Of a stretch of DNA of 64,000 nucleotides, positions 34,600 to 47,566 are shown one piece after another; positions within the stretch are counted from its first letter, which is position 1; each line of letters starts with the position of its first letter. The translations under genes and the position numbers were made by a program. Below the pieces are notes generated by a model. It saw only the letters and a list, made by a program, of their open reading frames with translations. It searched no databases and was not told the origin of the DNA. The stretch covers positions 143,138,021-143,202,020 of the forward strand of contig OZ018329.1 in the NCBI GenBank assembly GCA_963969495.1, in the 5' to 3' direction. The DNA comes from Ceratothoa steindachneri (taxonomy: Eukaryota; Arthropoda; Malacostraca; Isopoda; Cymothoidae).

Positions 34600-36465
34600 T
34601 TGGTGATGGGTTGAAATTTTTCGTCCGTATTGGGTTTATTCTCATCATTTTTCAGAGACTTGGATTCTTTTATTTGCTCGTCTAAGCCTTTGTCTTCTTT
34701 TTAGTGTCTTGTCCCTTTGTCTATTTCTAAAGTTTGTCACCCACCAGAATCTTGTTCTTCTTTTTCCTCGTTTCTTCCAAGACTTTTTTACTTTTGGTCT
34801 TTGTAATCTTTGGGTAGCGAAAATGTCATCCTTTTTGAGTGCTATTCAGGAGATTTGAGATATTCTCTATTTTCACTGAGGAAAGGGCTTTTTTTGTAAG
34901 AAGAAAACTACGCTAGGGTCATATATGTTTGCCAGGTGCGGTAATGTATAAGAATTGGTCATTTGGGTTGTCTTAGTTTGTTTCCAATACGATTGCATAC
35001 ATATGTGTCGTTATATTTCTTGTTTCCTCATATTTTGTGTTCTATTGTAAGTTTTATGCTGAGGCAGTTGAGGCCATAAGGGCGATGTTTAACTTGGAAG
35101 TTTAGGGATTTTTCGGTATTTGATTCTCAATATTTGTAGTGTAGCCTTCCATCAGTTAATTGACGTATGCTCTACCATTTTGTAAAATAAAAAGCACATC
35201 TGTATATTATGAAAGATATCTTGCTCCCTGTTTTCCGGTTGAATACGCATTTTAAAGGCAACGATAAGTCGTTCTTTGCTTTTGGAGACATCTTGCTGTC
35301 TTTGGAAGAGAAAATAAAACTTTCGATGGTTAATGAATTTAATAACCTTTAGGATCCTCTCCATGCTATGTTTTCTTTGAAATTCTTCTTTTATTTCATC
35401 TGTCGTGTTCTCCAGCCAGATTTCAACTTTACTGCAAATAACTATAATTTGTAGGCGTGGTCCTTGCTTATTAGGTGCCAACTGTCCGTTTGCAATTCAT
35501 TAAAGAGAAATGGATTCACTCGTTTTTCTTATCCTCACTTGCTTGCTCTTTGTTTCCTGTGGTGATGAGTGCATCTTGCTAATGCGATAGTGTCTATGTG
35601 TGTCTATTATTTATAGTGTGCACTTTTACATTCTATCAAATTTAAATTGTCTGACCCCAGTCCTTTGCACTAAATATCCCAGTTACCGGGTGCTGCAAGG
35701 ACGAAAGATGGTGGCTTGATTAATGAATACGCTACGGCTATTCTAGTGCGATGACTGATGGAGTACTTTTTGAAGAGTACTTGCTAAAAAATGCCACTAT
35801 ACGGGTTAAACCACCTTACGGGCATCGTTATCATAGTCACTCTAAGATTACACAGGGACAGTGGTTGCTTCCCTAGGTTGTCTTAGACGGAGCCGAGGAT
35901 ACATGGAGTTCGCCCATATTAGAAGTTGGCAATTAACTCCCATTTGTCAAAACCTCTGACCTTGATCTATGCTATGGGCTAGTTCTCAAACCAGAACACT
36001 TGTCCACTACCTCAAATTTGCCTTTATCTCGTTGTTTTGTATAGTTAAAACGAGCTTTTTAGTAGTTACTCAGACCACAGCTTTATTTGAGTTTTAGAAT
36101 AGAGAATACTTACAAGTTTGGGGGCTCAGAATCAAGCCGTCCATTATGATTTTTTGTTAAAGGAGCTAACTTGCAGGGCTTTAATTACATACACTACATA
36201 CGACCTAAGTTTATTGATTCCTACTATTCTGTATCTCAACTGGCCAAAATAATTTACGAAAGACATTATTGAAAATATGAAAAAGACAATCATAAGCAAA
36301 GAGAAACCCTGATCAATGTTGTTGCAAAGATATAGAGTTAGAACATAATATCCATAAACCCAACACAAGAGCACCAAAACGGAATCGCTTTGGCGATTAA
36401 AAGGCTATAGAATACATAACTCGTTAAGAATTAGATGAAGCAAATATCGCCGTGGAAGTAAAAAT
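34600..36465. other. Unassigned interval
   Basis: A 109-codon minus-strand frame (35481-35152) is hydrophilic and Lys/Gln-rich (LVIWLENTTDEIK-like content) but matches no family I know; an upstream ORF1 of a retrotransposon is possible, with no supporting motif. The 35640-35990 part is less AT-rich and has no identifiable function. Confidence 0.4.
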
Positions 36466-36469
36466 CCAA

Positions 36470-38850
36470 TTATAAAAACCAATAACAGCCTCGGGACATC
36501 AAACGCACAGTAGGAATAGTTTGCCATTAAAGAGCTTCAAACACATCTGCAATAACAGTAACTAGGCAATATTCATGGGTGATATTAATGCACATTGCGC
36601 AGTAGAACGGAAACAAAGCGAGAAACAGAGCAGATAAACTTACTTGGAAGTGGTATATGCCATAGACCTTGAGCTGATTCACCATCTACGTAACAAGAAA
36701 CAGCGCTTAAAAACCGAGCGTCTGCCTAGGAACTAATAATCTCCCATTAAACTATTATCTGCAACCGAAAGACACCGTGCACACACTAAAAAATGACACT
36801 ACTCATGATAACCTTAGAAACCGATACAGATCCCAGCAAAGATAAGAAAAACATACATAATAGCACCCAGGGAAAGGGAGAAGTATAGGCAGCTATATAG
36901 AACAGCTACTAAAAGAAGCAACGTTAGAAGAAATAGATGCAGGATTTGAAAATATAATGTAGATGGAAACGGCAGATGAAGAAAGAATCCCTCAAACCGG
37001 TAACGACGGTGAAGACTTTTATTTTCACATCCGAATGTTTCAAAGTAACAGAGAAATAGGAGAAATAACCGAACAGAGAAGAAGAAACATCAGAAAGAAT
37101 GAAATATATGAGGAATTGATTACTGAAATAGCGAAAGGGCAAAATAATTGGAATGAAACCATCTAAAGGCTCGATCATGACGCGCCAGCGCTGAAATTTT
37201 GGAAAAAAGTCAACAAAATACAGGAAAAAGCAAGAAGCAGAAATACTAAAATAAAAGACCAGAAACGAAACAATATAGAAGACAAAAACTGGATTATATG
37301 GATATTCTGATTACATTGGAAAATAATTTTCAATATAAATGCGGAGGAAAATGAGGAGTTCATAGCGATTTCGAACATCAAATAATTGAGTGGCTTAAAG
37401 GCAAAGTTGATAGCATATATCCACACAACTTCATCAACGAAGGAGAAACAGCCTAGGCAGTCTTGACTCGAAGATCACTAAACAAGAAGTAAACTCATCA
37501 ATATCGCCTTTTCAGCATTTAAAATGGAATCGAAAATGTTTTATATTTATGCTTAAATACAAGCTACTTTCCAGATGACATAACGGTCGCTAAAATGATG
37601 TATATTCCACCAACTATAAAGCCACCAAGAAAAGTAGAGAGCTATAGGTTAATCTCTCTTTGATTTCATCGGAAAGGTATTAGAGCAATTTTGAAGCAAA
37701 AGATGAGTGATAACTGAAGGCAAATAAACTTCAAGTAAGTACAGTATAGAGAAGAAAAATCGCAGCACAGAATGGATCAAACAATCATCATTAAGAAAAT
37801 TGATTAAGCGAAAATGGAAAAGGCCAGTTTTGATATCTTTTCCAGATACGTATCGAAAGTTCTCGACAAGGTATGGATAAAGGAAATGCAATATATAATC
37901 ATACAACTTGAAATGAATAACAATATCGAATGACTACTTAATCTGCGAATAGATATGGAAAGATACGCTTTCATTAATATCGGAAAACATCAAAGAGTGA
38001 GAATCAAACTCGAGTCTAGCCTTTCTTAAGAAAGATGCTTGAGCCCAACAGTCCAACTCTATATTAAATGCGCACCCCAGACATCCGATTTCTATTCCCC
38101 CAAAGGGTGTCTCTGTATCCAGCCATTTCGCCGATAACGTAACGAAAATGATAATATGTTTGTATAAGAAATGGTAAAGTTCATGTTAAAATGACAGATA
38201 AAAACATAAAACGGATAATTAAGTAGGAAAGGAAATAGAAAATCAGTACAAAGAGGAACAAATTTAAGATTATTCCTATTAACAGAAGAAATCTTGAGAT
38301 ATCTACGTTGAAGAACGAGACAAGTACACGAACGAAAGCAAATGCTAGCACATGCTTAGATCGCTAAACTAGATAAACAAAAAGAAAGTCTACTAAGCAA
38401 ATATAGGGTAAGTGATGGTTTACCAGCTATTCCTAATGTAAGCAATCTTGAAATCAAACATTAAATAATAACAAAGGATACTTAACAAAGTAATACTGCT
38501 TAAAGCCACTTCAAGAAGAGGAAAAAGACAGTCATCGCGACCCTCACTGAGAATCAAAATTAACACAGCTCAACAAATTCTAGAGGGAAGAGCGAAAATA
38601 TTTCCTAAAAAAAACTAAACAAAACAAGATTGGAGAAGAACGCCTGATACAGATACCCAAAGGGGATGAAAAGAAAAGGCACACCATCTTAAACTTCTAA
38701 GTTCAATTGCGAAGAGGAAAAAATTTATCCATCCAATATTTCTATAAAGAGGAGATACCCAAAAGAGGACGACAAATAAACTTAACGTAAACCAAGTTTT
38801 AAAACTCCGGAGAAGGATACTAAGCGAATTGACGAAGGATTATCTAATGT
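36470..38850 (+). mobile_element. Jockey-like non-LTR retrotransposon, copy C (decayed)
   Basis: Plus-strand remnants in family order: endonuclease MGDINAH at 36574-36594 with the catalytic Asp kept; an RT entry FPDDITVAKMMYIPP at about 37567 followed by KPPRKVESYRLISL; KSQHRMDQTIII; a motif-A-like FDIFSRYVSKVLDKVW; RVRIKLESSLS and RCLSPT (motif B region, about 38036); and HFADNVTKM at 38125 where FADD is expected. C-terminal Lys-rich segments run to about 38850. Stops are frequent in every block. The same signatures link it to copies A and B. Confidence 0.75.
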
Positions 38851-39429
38851 GACAAAATATTAGAAGTAAGTTATTTATCTAATTTTACGAAAAACCTAAA
38901 AAAACCGAAAGATATTGACATAAAAACAAGGAAAGGAGTGACCAGGGAGAAAGCTAAACAAGCACTACAAATCCTTACCATAACGCTTTGAATGCCTAAA
39001 ACATAACAATAACTGGCAAAACTGAATATTTGTAAACCTAAAGTACTCTTATAAACGGACAGAGATTAACATGACCTTCATGCAACCTACCATCACATAC
39101 TAAGCTTCTACTTCCTACACTTTTATATATCCTTTAACCCTATAAGAGCAGAATACTTTCTACGCAAGGCAAGGAAAATAAAAGAAATAGTGAATAAGCA
39201 ATGGAATATTAGACACCGTGGTTCAGATCCTAGATAATGCTGTAGATCAAGCAACCGCCTTATCACTGGTCAACTCCACGCCTATATTTTCAGCTTTGCT
39301 ATCTCTATACACTTCCTTTCACTCTCTGTTCCCCGCCTTCTCCTCACCTCCTAACAGAGCCTGTCAAGCCTCTGGGGTAACCATCGTAAAGGAGAGGTGT
39401 TGCTCGGCGAAAATTTCTTTTTTTAATTT
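38851..39429. other. Unassigned interval
   Basis: Ends the AT-rich part after copy C. A 71-codon Ser-rich plus-strand frame (39218-39433) has no family match. The sequence becomes progressively GC-richer towards 39.5 kb. Confidence 0.4.
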
Positions 39430-40265
39430 CTAACCATATGATCTGAGAGTACAAAATAAACTAAGTGATTTAAAACGTGGAGCGAGGCAAATCGTAGAGA
39501 AAGGAAAAGTAACTGTACAAGAATAAGGTCGAAGGGCTGATCTACTGCGTGGATGCGGTCCACGACATTTTATTGCCCCCTAGCTGCATTAACTTAGGGG
39601 CACATTTTCCTCGTTTCGCATGCCCTTACAGCCAGCATCCTGTCGTCCGGCATACATCCAAGCTCTTTCAAGATTCTAAGTCAACCTTATCTCGGTTCGC
39701 CGAAGGCGTCGCTACCTTTCCCCAAGATCGCGCGAGTCTTGGAGACTCTCACCCAGGCACTCCCCACCACCAGCGAAGCGTCTATATAATACTCCGACTC
39801 GTTTCATTTCAGCAGGTCGCACTCTAGCACCGTAATACCATTGCACCTGGATACAGCAGCACGGCTTAGCATTGTTCCGCCTAACACCGCTTACGAGCAA
39901 AGGACACGCTCACCCGTCGCGATTAGAGACACCAGCGACTTCGATTCGAGAACGAAGGCGAAATCGACATCCGTAAACGCTGCCATAGTCAATCGGCGAG
40001 TATCTGATGAGGAACTCCATTTCCGAAGGCCAAACCACGTGTGCTCCCTCATTCGCCCCTTGAGGTATCCAGCTTCCCCATCGTAGTCTGTATCCTGACT
40101 GGCCCTTCCCTTCAACGAACACATAAGCAGATGCAATCGTTGACGCCACATATTATTCTATCATCTGGTATACCCAAACCGTCCCATCCTTTGTGTGAGC
40201 CCCGGATTAAAATCCTCTTTTGAATTACCGACCTGAACCCGACCACTAATCCCATATTTATTCCT
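39430..40265. other. GC-rich island with TATA-like box, unidentified
   Basis: From about 39540 to 40230 the sequence is much richer in G+C and CpG than its flanks. It contains tctatataatactccgac at 39780, followed 20-30 bp later by tcatttcagcaggtcgcac, an arrangement resembling an LTR or polymerase-II core promoter with an initiator. Overlapping frames of 80-90 codons exist on both strands, which is what GC-rich DNA with few stop codons gives; none resembles a known protein. Candidates are an old LTR, a promoter CpG-type region, or a short non-autonomous element. Confidence 0.4.
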
Positions 40266-40581
40266 CCTGTGATCTGTCGCGTGCCGACAATTTATTTTAC
40301 ATGTACTATCATTCCCTTTAAACTCTGTATCTTTATATATTTCAATTTTATTTATTTGTTAGTGAAGTTATATTTTTACTATCGTCCTTTTCTTATAACC
40401 CTGAAGAGTACCAGCTACCTGTTAATGTTTGGCTAACTTTAACTCTGAATTATTTGTTTTGAAAGGACCCTGCAATTGAAAGGTAAACCATTTCCACAGA
40501 ATTCTAAACTATTCCCCGTTCTCAAACCGGCTAGGTCGACTCTGAAACAGACTTCGATCAAACCCCCAAAATGCATAGATA
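40266..40581. other. AT-rich flank of the Tc1/mariner element
   Basis: No feature recognised. It ends at the TA dinucleotide (40580-40581) that serves as the target site of the element that follows. Confidence 0.5.
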
Positions 40582-41926
40582 CAGGGTGGGGCAGAGGGGT
40601 GGGACGTTTTTGAAATATCTATTACTTGCCCAGGTGGAGGTACTTATGTCTGGCATGTAACATTCCGGCCGTGGTGTCTTAGCATTTTTTTTCTGTGTCT
40701 TAGCATGTTTTTCTTTTCTCTTCATGTATCTTAGCAATTTCTTCTTTTCTTTTCAGGTGAAGCCATGGCGTTATGGAGGATAGAGCATCGATGTTTGCCT
40801 ACGACATTTACATGAAGAATAACGAGTCTGTTACAGAAGTTCAGCATGTGAATTTCGGCGCCACTTAAACATTCACCGAAATGAGGCTGTTCCCACTCAT
40901 AACACAAACTTAGGCTAGATTAATGCACTTCGTACACGAGGTACAATAATGAATAGGAGACCGGTGGGGGCCCCACGAACGGTACGAACCCCAGAAAAAA
41001 TGGAACTTGTTAGACAAGCTTTGCTAAGGAGTCTGAATTGCTCTGCTCGTAGGCATTGCGCTGAACTAGGCATCGGTAATCGATCGATAAGGCATATTTT
41101 GCATAAAGACCTGCATTTCCACCCCTATAAATTGATCATCGAGCAACATTTGCAACCAGGGGACTATGAACAGCTGAAGTCCGCACGTCAAATTGAAACA
41201 ACTTTTGAGGCAAATGACAACCTCATTTAATGAGTAATGAAGCTCATTTTCATCTCAATGGCATGATGAATCAACAGAAATGTCGTTATTGAGCTCTTCA
41301 AAATCCGAGAGAACTGCATGAGAGACCACTGCACAGCTCAAAAGATACAGTCTGGTGTGCTATTGGAAAAGCTGCAGTCATTGGTCCTTACTGTGAACTC
41401 AGATCGTTACATCGAGATGATAAACAACTTCTTTGTGCCTGAATTACGAAAAAACGTATGCTTATCCGACGTGTGTGGTTTTAGCAGGATGGGGTGACGG
41501 CCCACACAGCCAGAGCATCAATTGACGTTCTTTGCCCTCTCTTTAGGGACCGCCTCATTTCCAGGTTTGCTGACACTCTTTGGCCCCCTGATTTTTCCAT
41601 GTGTGATTATTTCTTGTGAGGAAACCTCAAAGCACGTGTGTATGAGCATCAGCCCCATACATTGGACGAGTTGAAGGAAGCTATTCGCGTGGAAGTCGCC
41701 AAAATCAACAGAGCAATGTTGGGGAGAGTGGAGGCCAACTTCCAAGATCGCCTTCAGAAATGCATCAATGAAAACAGACACCATATGATGGATGTTTTTT
41801 TCCACACTTGATTTTGTCAAAAGCTAATTCAATACGAACACATCGATGTCAATAAAATTTGCTTGAAGCTAAAATTAATGATTTTGTGAATTTTTCAAAA
41901 ACCTCCATCCTCTCTGCCCTACCCTG
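40582..41926 (+). mobile_element. Complete but dead Tc1/mariner-group element
   Basis: The left end cagggtggggcagaggggtg and the right end, read inward as cagggtagggcagagaggat, form imperfect inverted repeats of about 34 bp, both continuing into gtttttgaaa. A TA dinucleotide flanks each side (40580-40581 and 41927-41928), the expected target duplication. The 1345-bp element carries one transposase gene on plus. The length and architecture are normal for the group, and the right TA has expanded into a short TA microsatellite. Confidence 0.93.
40764..41811 (+). pseudogene. Tc1/mariner-group transposase
   Basis: Starts at ATG 40764 and ends at TGA 41809-41811. The N-terminal part shows the widespread arthropod helix-turn-helix family: PRTVRTPEKMELVRQALLRS, SARRHCAELGIGNRSIRHIL and HKDLHFHPYKL. 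The DDE part is MSNEAHFHLNG, where the first catalytic Asp is Asn, then RRVWFxQDGVTAHTARASI with the second Asp, then FSMCDYF and YEHQPHTLDELKEAIRVEV. It ends NENRHHMMDVFFHT. Stops occur at several places, for instance after FGAT near 40868 and at 41229, plus frameshifts. A mutated first Asp and multiple stops rule out activity. Confidence 0.9.
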
Positions 41927-41927
41927 T

Positions 41928-42780
41928 ATATATATATATATATATATATATATTACTGCCATTCCATGACAGTAATATGAATTTGAAAATAGTTAATTGG
42001 TTTATTAGTTAAAGATATAATTTAATTTGGCTACAATGTCATTGATTAAGAGGGTAAGGAGACCTTTACTGGAATGAATTTAACCATCTGCTCAATATAG
42101 ATTTGGAATTCCTTTATGATTTTATATATACTACAATTTTAGGATCTTAGATTATTTCCTATCGATACACAAGTTTTTTATTATTTAGGGAAGGACAAGG
42201 CGAGATTTTTCCTTGAGTCAAAGCAGATAATTATTATGTTTATATATACGGGCTCGGAAATTTCTACCTCTCTTCATTGTAAATATTGTGGCAACTCCGG
42301 CATGGAATCTTGTACATTCCTTATTGTCTAGATGCCAAATAACTTCAAGAGTATCGTGCCTTATTATATGGAATAAAAAGGATGTTAACGATAGACACCT
42401 CTCATATTAACAGGAGAAATGTTGAGAACAAAGTAAGAGAAATATTATCTTTGCTGATATTATAAAATCAATTTTTCACAAATATTCACAGGAAAACATT
42501 TTTAAATTGTATTTAAATTTAGTAATAATTGTGATGTTCTCTAAATTGGTTACTCATCATTGATCATTCAGATAAATATTAACAACAATTTCAAGAGGAG
42601 GAGGTAATAATAGAAGAACCTGCAATGAATAATTGGAATATTACCCTTGTTCCAGTATCTATTAAAGTGTTGTGCGAATGTCGCTTGATATCCACTGCAC
42701 TTTCTTCTTTGACCATACAATGTCAGGTTGCATGTTTTATGTAAGAGGGACACTCCAATATTGGCCCCTTATACCACAAC
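41928..42780. other. (TA)n tract then AT-rich interval
   Basis: A short TA microsatellite (41928-41951) begins at the target site of the Tc1/mariner element. The remainder has no supportable feature. Confidence 0.6.
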
Positions 42781-42944
42781 AGAAGTAATGACTGAGGAGA
42801 GCTTAGTTGTTAGGAGGCAAATAATAAAAAGACGCAGGCAAAATATAATAATAAACTGAAAAATAAGACAAACAAAATTGCATTAGCCAGGACTGATCAG
42901 AAATTAATGACAGTTAGAACGAATATTTTGGTATAGCAAAGGTA

Positions 42945-43650
42945 CATCCAAGTAGTAGTCTACATTCCTTCAAGGTACACTCCTCCTGCCTCTCTGAAGC
43001 GTTCCATCCTTCATCGCGACTTCATGAAGTTACGCTACACAGAAGCTGGAATAACTCGTAGCATTGAATTGACTGTTCGTGCCAGGTCTTGGATGTGAGG
43101 AAATTGCTTCCCTGAGATCGCAACCCTAAATTTTGGGAAACAAGCAAAAATCACAGGGAGCAAGGTCAGCTCAGTAAGGTGGGTGGGAAAGAAGTGTAAT
43201 GCCCTGCTGTTCCAGGAATTGCAGTTAGGCGCGCTAAATAATGTCGGAATGCTTGTCTCTGAAAATGAAGAAAGATATCCAACACTTATCTCCTGTAGCA
43301 ACATCAGAGAACCATTTTGCACCCTTTGGTTTGAATTCAGCTAACCAGAGATGACAAATCTTCATCCCTTTGCTCTTCTGTTAGCAAATGGGATATCTAT
43401 TGACCACACTTCTTTCTCAGTCCTAAGTGTTCATAAACAGTCCTGTGCATTTCCATAATGACAAGCTCAAAAGATAAAAATCTAAGAGTAACTGTTGAAT
43501 CTTCGTCAGTGATGGCCTGTACACGGACCGTAATAGCTCCGGATACGGTTATCCGGGGGCATCCAAACCGATGATCATTTTCCAACTGAGGTTTTCCGGC
43601 TGCAAAAGCTCGGTCCAGCGGAAAACAGTTTCTAGTAAGGGAAAAGACTC
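42945..43650 (-). mobile_element. Classic mariner transposase remnant
   Basis: The minus-strand frame 43585-43397 reads FGCPRITVSGAITVRVQAI, VTLRFLSFELVIMEMHRTV and YEHLGLRKKCGQW. This is the GRPxxxxxxxxVxxVxxxIxxDxRxTxRxLxxxLGIxxxxVxxIL.xxLGxxKxCxxW linker between the helix-turn-helix and the catalytic domain of mariners. Downstream, DLAPCDFCLFPK (one-nucleotide shift relative to the neighbouring frame) keeps the third catalytic Asp in the PDLAPCDFxLFPxLK motif. The C-terminal KDGTLQRGRRSVP/REAGGVYLEGM region follows at about 42970. No intact frame remains, and no inverted termini were found. Confidence 0.75.
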
Positions 43651-44261
43651 GGAAAAACTTTGAAATAACTTCCCTCTGATCTCCGTTGCTTCCTTCCCCC
43701 CCGAGTTTCTACCTAGTGAACGTGTAGAATCTGCTACCTTCTTTTAAAAAATTCATGTTGCCAGATATATGACGAACCAACAATGTCTCAATTTCACAGC
43801 ATAACGAAAAATGTAACCCAGCAAGGCAGAAACAAGTTCAAATACGTTATAACAGGAAACACTCTGTGCCCCATGCTCCTCTCCATTACATCACTCATGG
43901 TCTCTCTGCTAAGATTCCGACCCTCATTACTTTGCGTATTTCCTAATTAAAAAGAAGATTGTAGATTATTACTAAAATGTTTATCAAGATATCAGAAGTA
44001 CCAACTTGCCATCTTTCTATTAAGATGGACGTTAAGTTGAAAGTTCTCTAATTTAAGTGAAGTTACCGGTGCAAACTTAAAACAATCTTCATTATGTTTA
44101 AGTTCACACCCTAGGGATTACAGATGTCTTCCTCATTCTTAGCTCTGTTCTTAATTATCTCGAGTTCTTTGTAACTCAAAGTATTCATTCAACTTTCCTC
44201 GTCTATATCTACTTATAACAAAAGAAGTCGCAGTAAGATTATCGGTTACTTTGTTAAAATC
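43651..44261. other. Interval between mariner and hAT
   Basis: No feature recognised. It ends with the 8-bp duplication flanking the hAT element. Confidence 0.5.
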
Positions 44262-44479
44262 TTCTAGCCCAGTGGTTTTCTAACTATTTTGAGATTTTTT
44301 ACGTGTCGGTCTCTTTAAAATTTTATACATGGCTCGTGGACCTTTTTAAATTAACTATAATTAACATATGGCTACTGAAACAAAAGACTTTTAGAAAACA
44401 ATTTATATTCAAAAATGGCAACTTTAATCTAGTCCCCCCCCCAATTTTTTGCATTCATTATTTATTGAGAAAGTTGCAA

Positions 44480-46090
44480 TCTTAATCAACAAATGTACAT
44501 TCAATGGGATGGGTGCATTTGCTTTGCCTGAATCAGTTCTTATAGGTATAGCTTTGTTTAGGTCAGTGCAACTCTCATGTCATTTGTCGCATCTAATTTA
44601 TTATGCTATTTTGTTTTAGTGGCAACTAGTGTGGAAAACGCTGTCTCACACTCCAAGTTGGTTACAAATGTAATTTTAGAGCCATATTTGCAACATCGAG
44701 ATAAGACTGTGCCATTTTAATCCCAAAATCACTACAACTCATTTTAGGAAAATAAATGTTTTGGCCCCAATCATTAATCAATCAATAAACTCTTCATTAA
44801 TTAAATTATCCTCCGAAAGCAGATCATTAATGGAGAATACAAACTGGTTATTCATAAATCGATAGTATTTTTCAAATTCGTGTAGGTCAGGAAATAAATA
44901 GAAATTTATTCGCTAATAATTGATACATGTTTTTTCATCACCTCAAATATATCGTCATCGACGTTAAGCTCAATTTTCATCAGTATATGTATTTAGCTTT
45001 GGAAAAGGAGCAAAGTTCTTCCTTTTAAATTTGAATGCCATAGTTTGAGCTTCATTTTGAAAACTATCAAATTTTCATGACAATGGAGCTCTTTTCATTG
45101 CAGCGTCAAATTGATGGAATTCACGAATTCGAATATGTTCACCAAAATGACAGAAATAAAGGAAAGCGAACATCGAAGAATTTTGCGTGCATATGTGGTT
45201 TAGCGTCTTGTAAAAATTACTGCACTACTTCATGTAGTATGAAAGCTTTCTAAAAAACTTTCCCTTTGGAAATTCATCTTTCTTTGCATAACTCAGAAAA
45301 TCAGCTAAAGTTGAATGAATTTGCTTTAATGAAGTTAACTGCTTTAATCACTTCACTGAGAACATTGTTTAATTCATTAGGTACAGCTTTCATTATTGAG
45401 GCTTGGTGATAAATAGTGCAGTGTGGATCAATAATATCTAGGAATTTTTGCTCAACCAAAGTTTGAAAACCAGAACGGCAACCAAGTATTGCTGAAGCGC
45501 CCTCTCTACAAACGCCAGGTGTTTGTCATATACATATCGTATGTAGAGACAAAGTTGGACTAAGTTGGCGACATCTTTTGTTTCATCAAACTGGATCGCA
45601 AAAGGTTAAAAGTCGAATGCTTAATCTGTGAGGCCACCTGCGACAGTATGGTATCAGACATCTCCGCTATTCCCCTCCTAACAAGATCGTTTGACAGGGA
45701 CACATGCTTTAGTTTTTCGAGTTCAGAACATCCCAACACATTCGATATGATATCTTTCAGCAAGGTAATATTAACGGTTTTTAGGCTAAAGCTATTTACA
45801 TTGAAACTTCATTGGATGCTTTCAAACCAGCCTTAATGTTGTGTGAAAACACTTCTGTGTCATGAATCTTGGATTTGTGCAATTGTTAGGCTTTGCGGTT
45901 AAAGATGTCAAAATCTTTGTTTATTGAACTGGGATGCTTCGATTCCAAGCCTCTTTAACTTGCTGAGCGTTAGAGAAGTGGATGCCAACACCTTATAACA
46001 CAAAACACACTGTAATTTCTCTTTCCACCTTGAGTTTATTAAAGTAAAACCTTATTTCAAATATGAATCATCATATCTCATCTTTTTGGA
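44480..46090 (-). pseudogene. hAT transposase (ZBED-like) remnant
   Basis: Read on minus: an N-terminal BED-finger-like block FTLINSRWKEKLQCVLCYKVL with the Cys pair and a SKLKR segment (about 46090-45930); ELEKLKHVSLSNDLVRRGI, SDTILSQVASQIKH (45763-45560); blocks matching LCxDGAPAMLGxxSG and HCTIHRQAL reduced to CTIYHQ- and DPHCT-like pieces (about 45450); VPNELNNVLSEVIKAVNFI; and the C-terminal NLINEEFID and FGIKMAQSYLDVANMAL, the dimerisation region of hAT proteins (about 44820-44650). It is related to vertebrate ZBED5-type domesticated transposases, but stops and shifts throughout show no domestication here. Confidence 0.8.
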
Positions 46091-47566
46091 GCCATTATAA
46101 ATCTGAAAAGAGGCAAAAAAAATTAATTAGAAAAACGAATTCATAATTTTTATGTTAAAATTAAAAAAGAGATTAAATAGGCCTAATAATTAAGATAATC
46201 GAAACTTCAAGCTTTGGATGTTCGATTATCTTAATTACTTTAAATTGCGGCTTACAATTCAACTCTTCAAGTCTTAAAAAGTCTTTCCAAAATTAGGGGT
46301 CGATTTCAATGGCTGGGATAAAATGCAAACTTTGATCACCGAGTTGTAAACGAGTAAGACAGCAATCCTACCAATCACTGTAATCTACATCATTTAATCT
46401 AGTGATGCTGGTTTTACTTTGGATTCCAAAGTATAACAAGCATCACTTAGTCACTGTTACTTGTCTAATCAAAGCAACTCAAATATAATCACGCAATCCG
46501 CCACACCTCCCTCAAAGCAACTCAAATAGAATCACGCAAATTGTGGAACAGGGCTACCATTGAGGTTTTACCAAACAACCCAGATTAAACCTTAAAAAAA
46601 CTCAAATTGCTCATTAAAAACCGAAATTAAGTAATATTTTAAAAAACACAGTGGTATAGCTAATCTAGCATTTAATTACTTTGACGCCAGAATGTAATAA
46701 GTAGTATTAATTACTTACTTTTGTTAACGTATGTGTTCTGATTTACCTAAGAGACTCTCCCCATCAATCCTTAGTGAAGTGTTATCGTTTCGTCTTCCTT
46801 TAGCTGACTTATTCTCTTTGTGTATCGCTTGTTTACTGTTTCGTCTACTACGTTTTTGATTAATTCCTTATTCGGCTCCCATTTTGTTCCACTTCCCGCA
46901 CAGTTCGCTATATGTCGTTTTGCAAGTATCCGTTCTTTCGTGGTCTCTGTTTTTAAGGAATTTGTGGAATTGGTTTTGACAGAGTTCATATTCGAAAATA
47001 TTAGAAAATCATTCAAAATATTCAATAATAAATAGGTGCATCCCCAGGAATGGGTCCAGGGTAATTAATAAGATTAGTGGTACACCATTTTGTTAGCGAT
47101 CTTTGCTACAGTTTCACTATTTTCTTAAGAGTTTTTTAGCTTGCCCAGTGGCCAATCGACGATGTGTATCATTTCCTGGTATTGAGCAATGATAGGCGTT
47201 TATTTTTTGAAGGTTCCTATTTGCTTCTAAAGATGGTTCAACTATTTATTTTTTTATTATCGATGTTTTATTTTTAAGCCTATTATGGATGTCTCAGAAA
47301 TAAACACCATTTGTGCCCGTTTTCAAATGTTAGGGAGCGCGTATCACATACCTATGCTTCTTTTTAGTGCTTTGGTTTGTTTGCTTGTTTTTTATGTTCT
47401 TGTTATTTTTGAAAGTTTTTTTTTGTTTTATTTTTACTTAAACTTTCTATAAATGCATTCAGTTACGTTAGGCTGGTGGATAAAGTTCGGCTGCAGCAAG
47501 AAAGAATTCGTGGAACCACTCTTTTATACTTGGGTATTTCAGAAAGTGCCTGCCCTCTATTTCGTT

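Noticed and set aside
34700..35500. 109-codon minus-strand frame at 35481-35152 as a retrotransposon ORF1
   Set aside because: No zinc knuckle, RRM or esterase motif, and no adjoining ORF2 on that strand.
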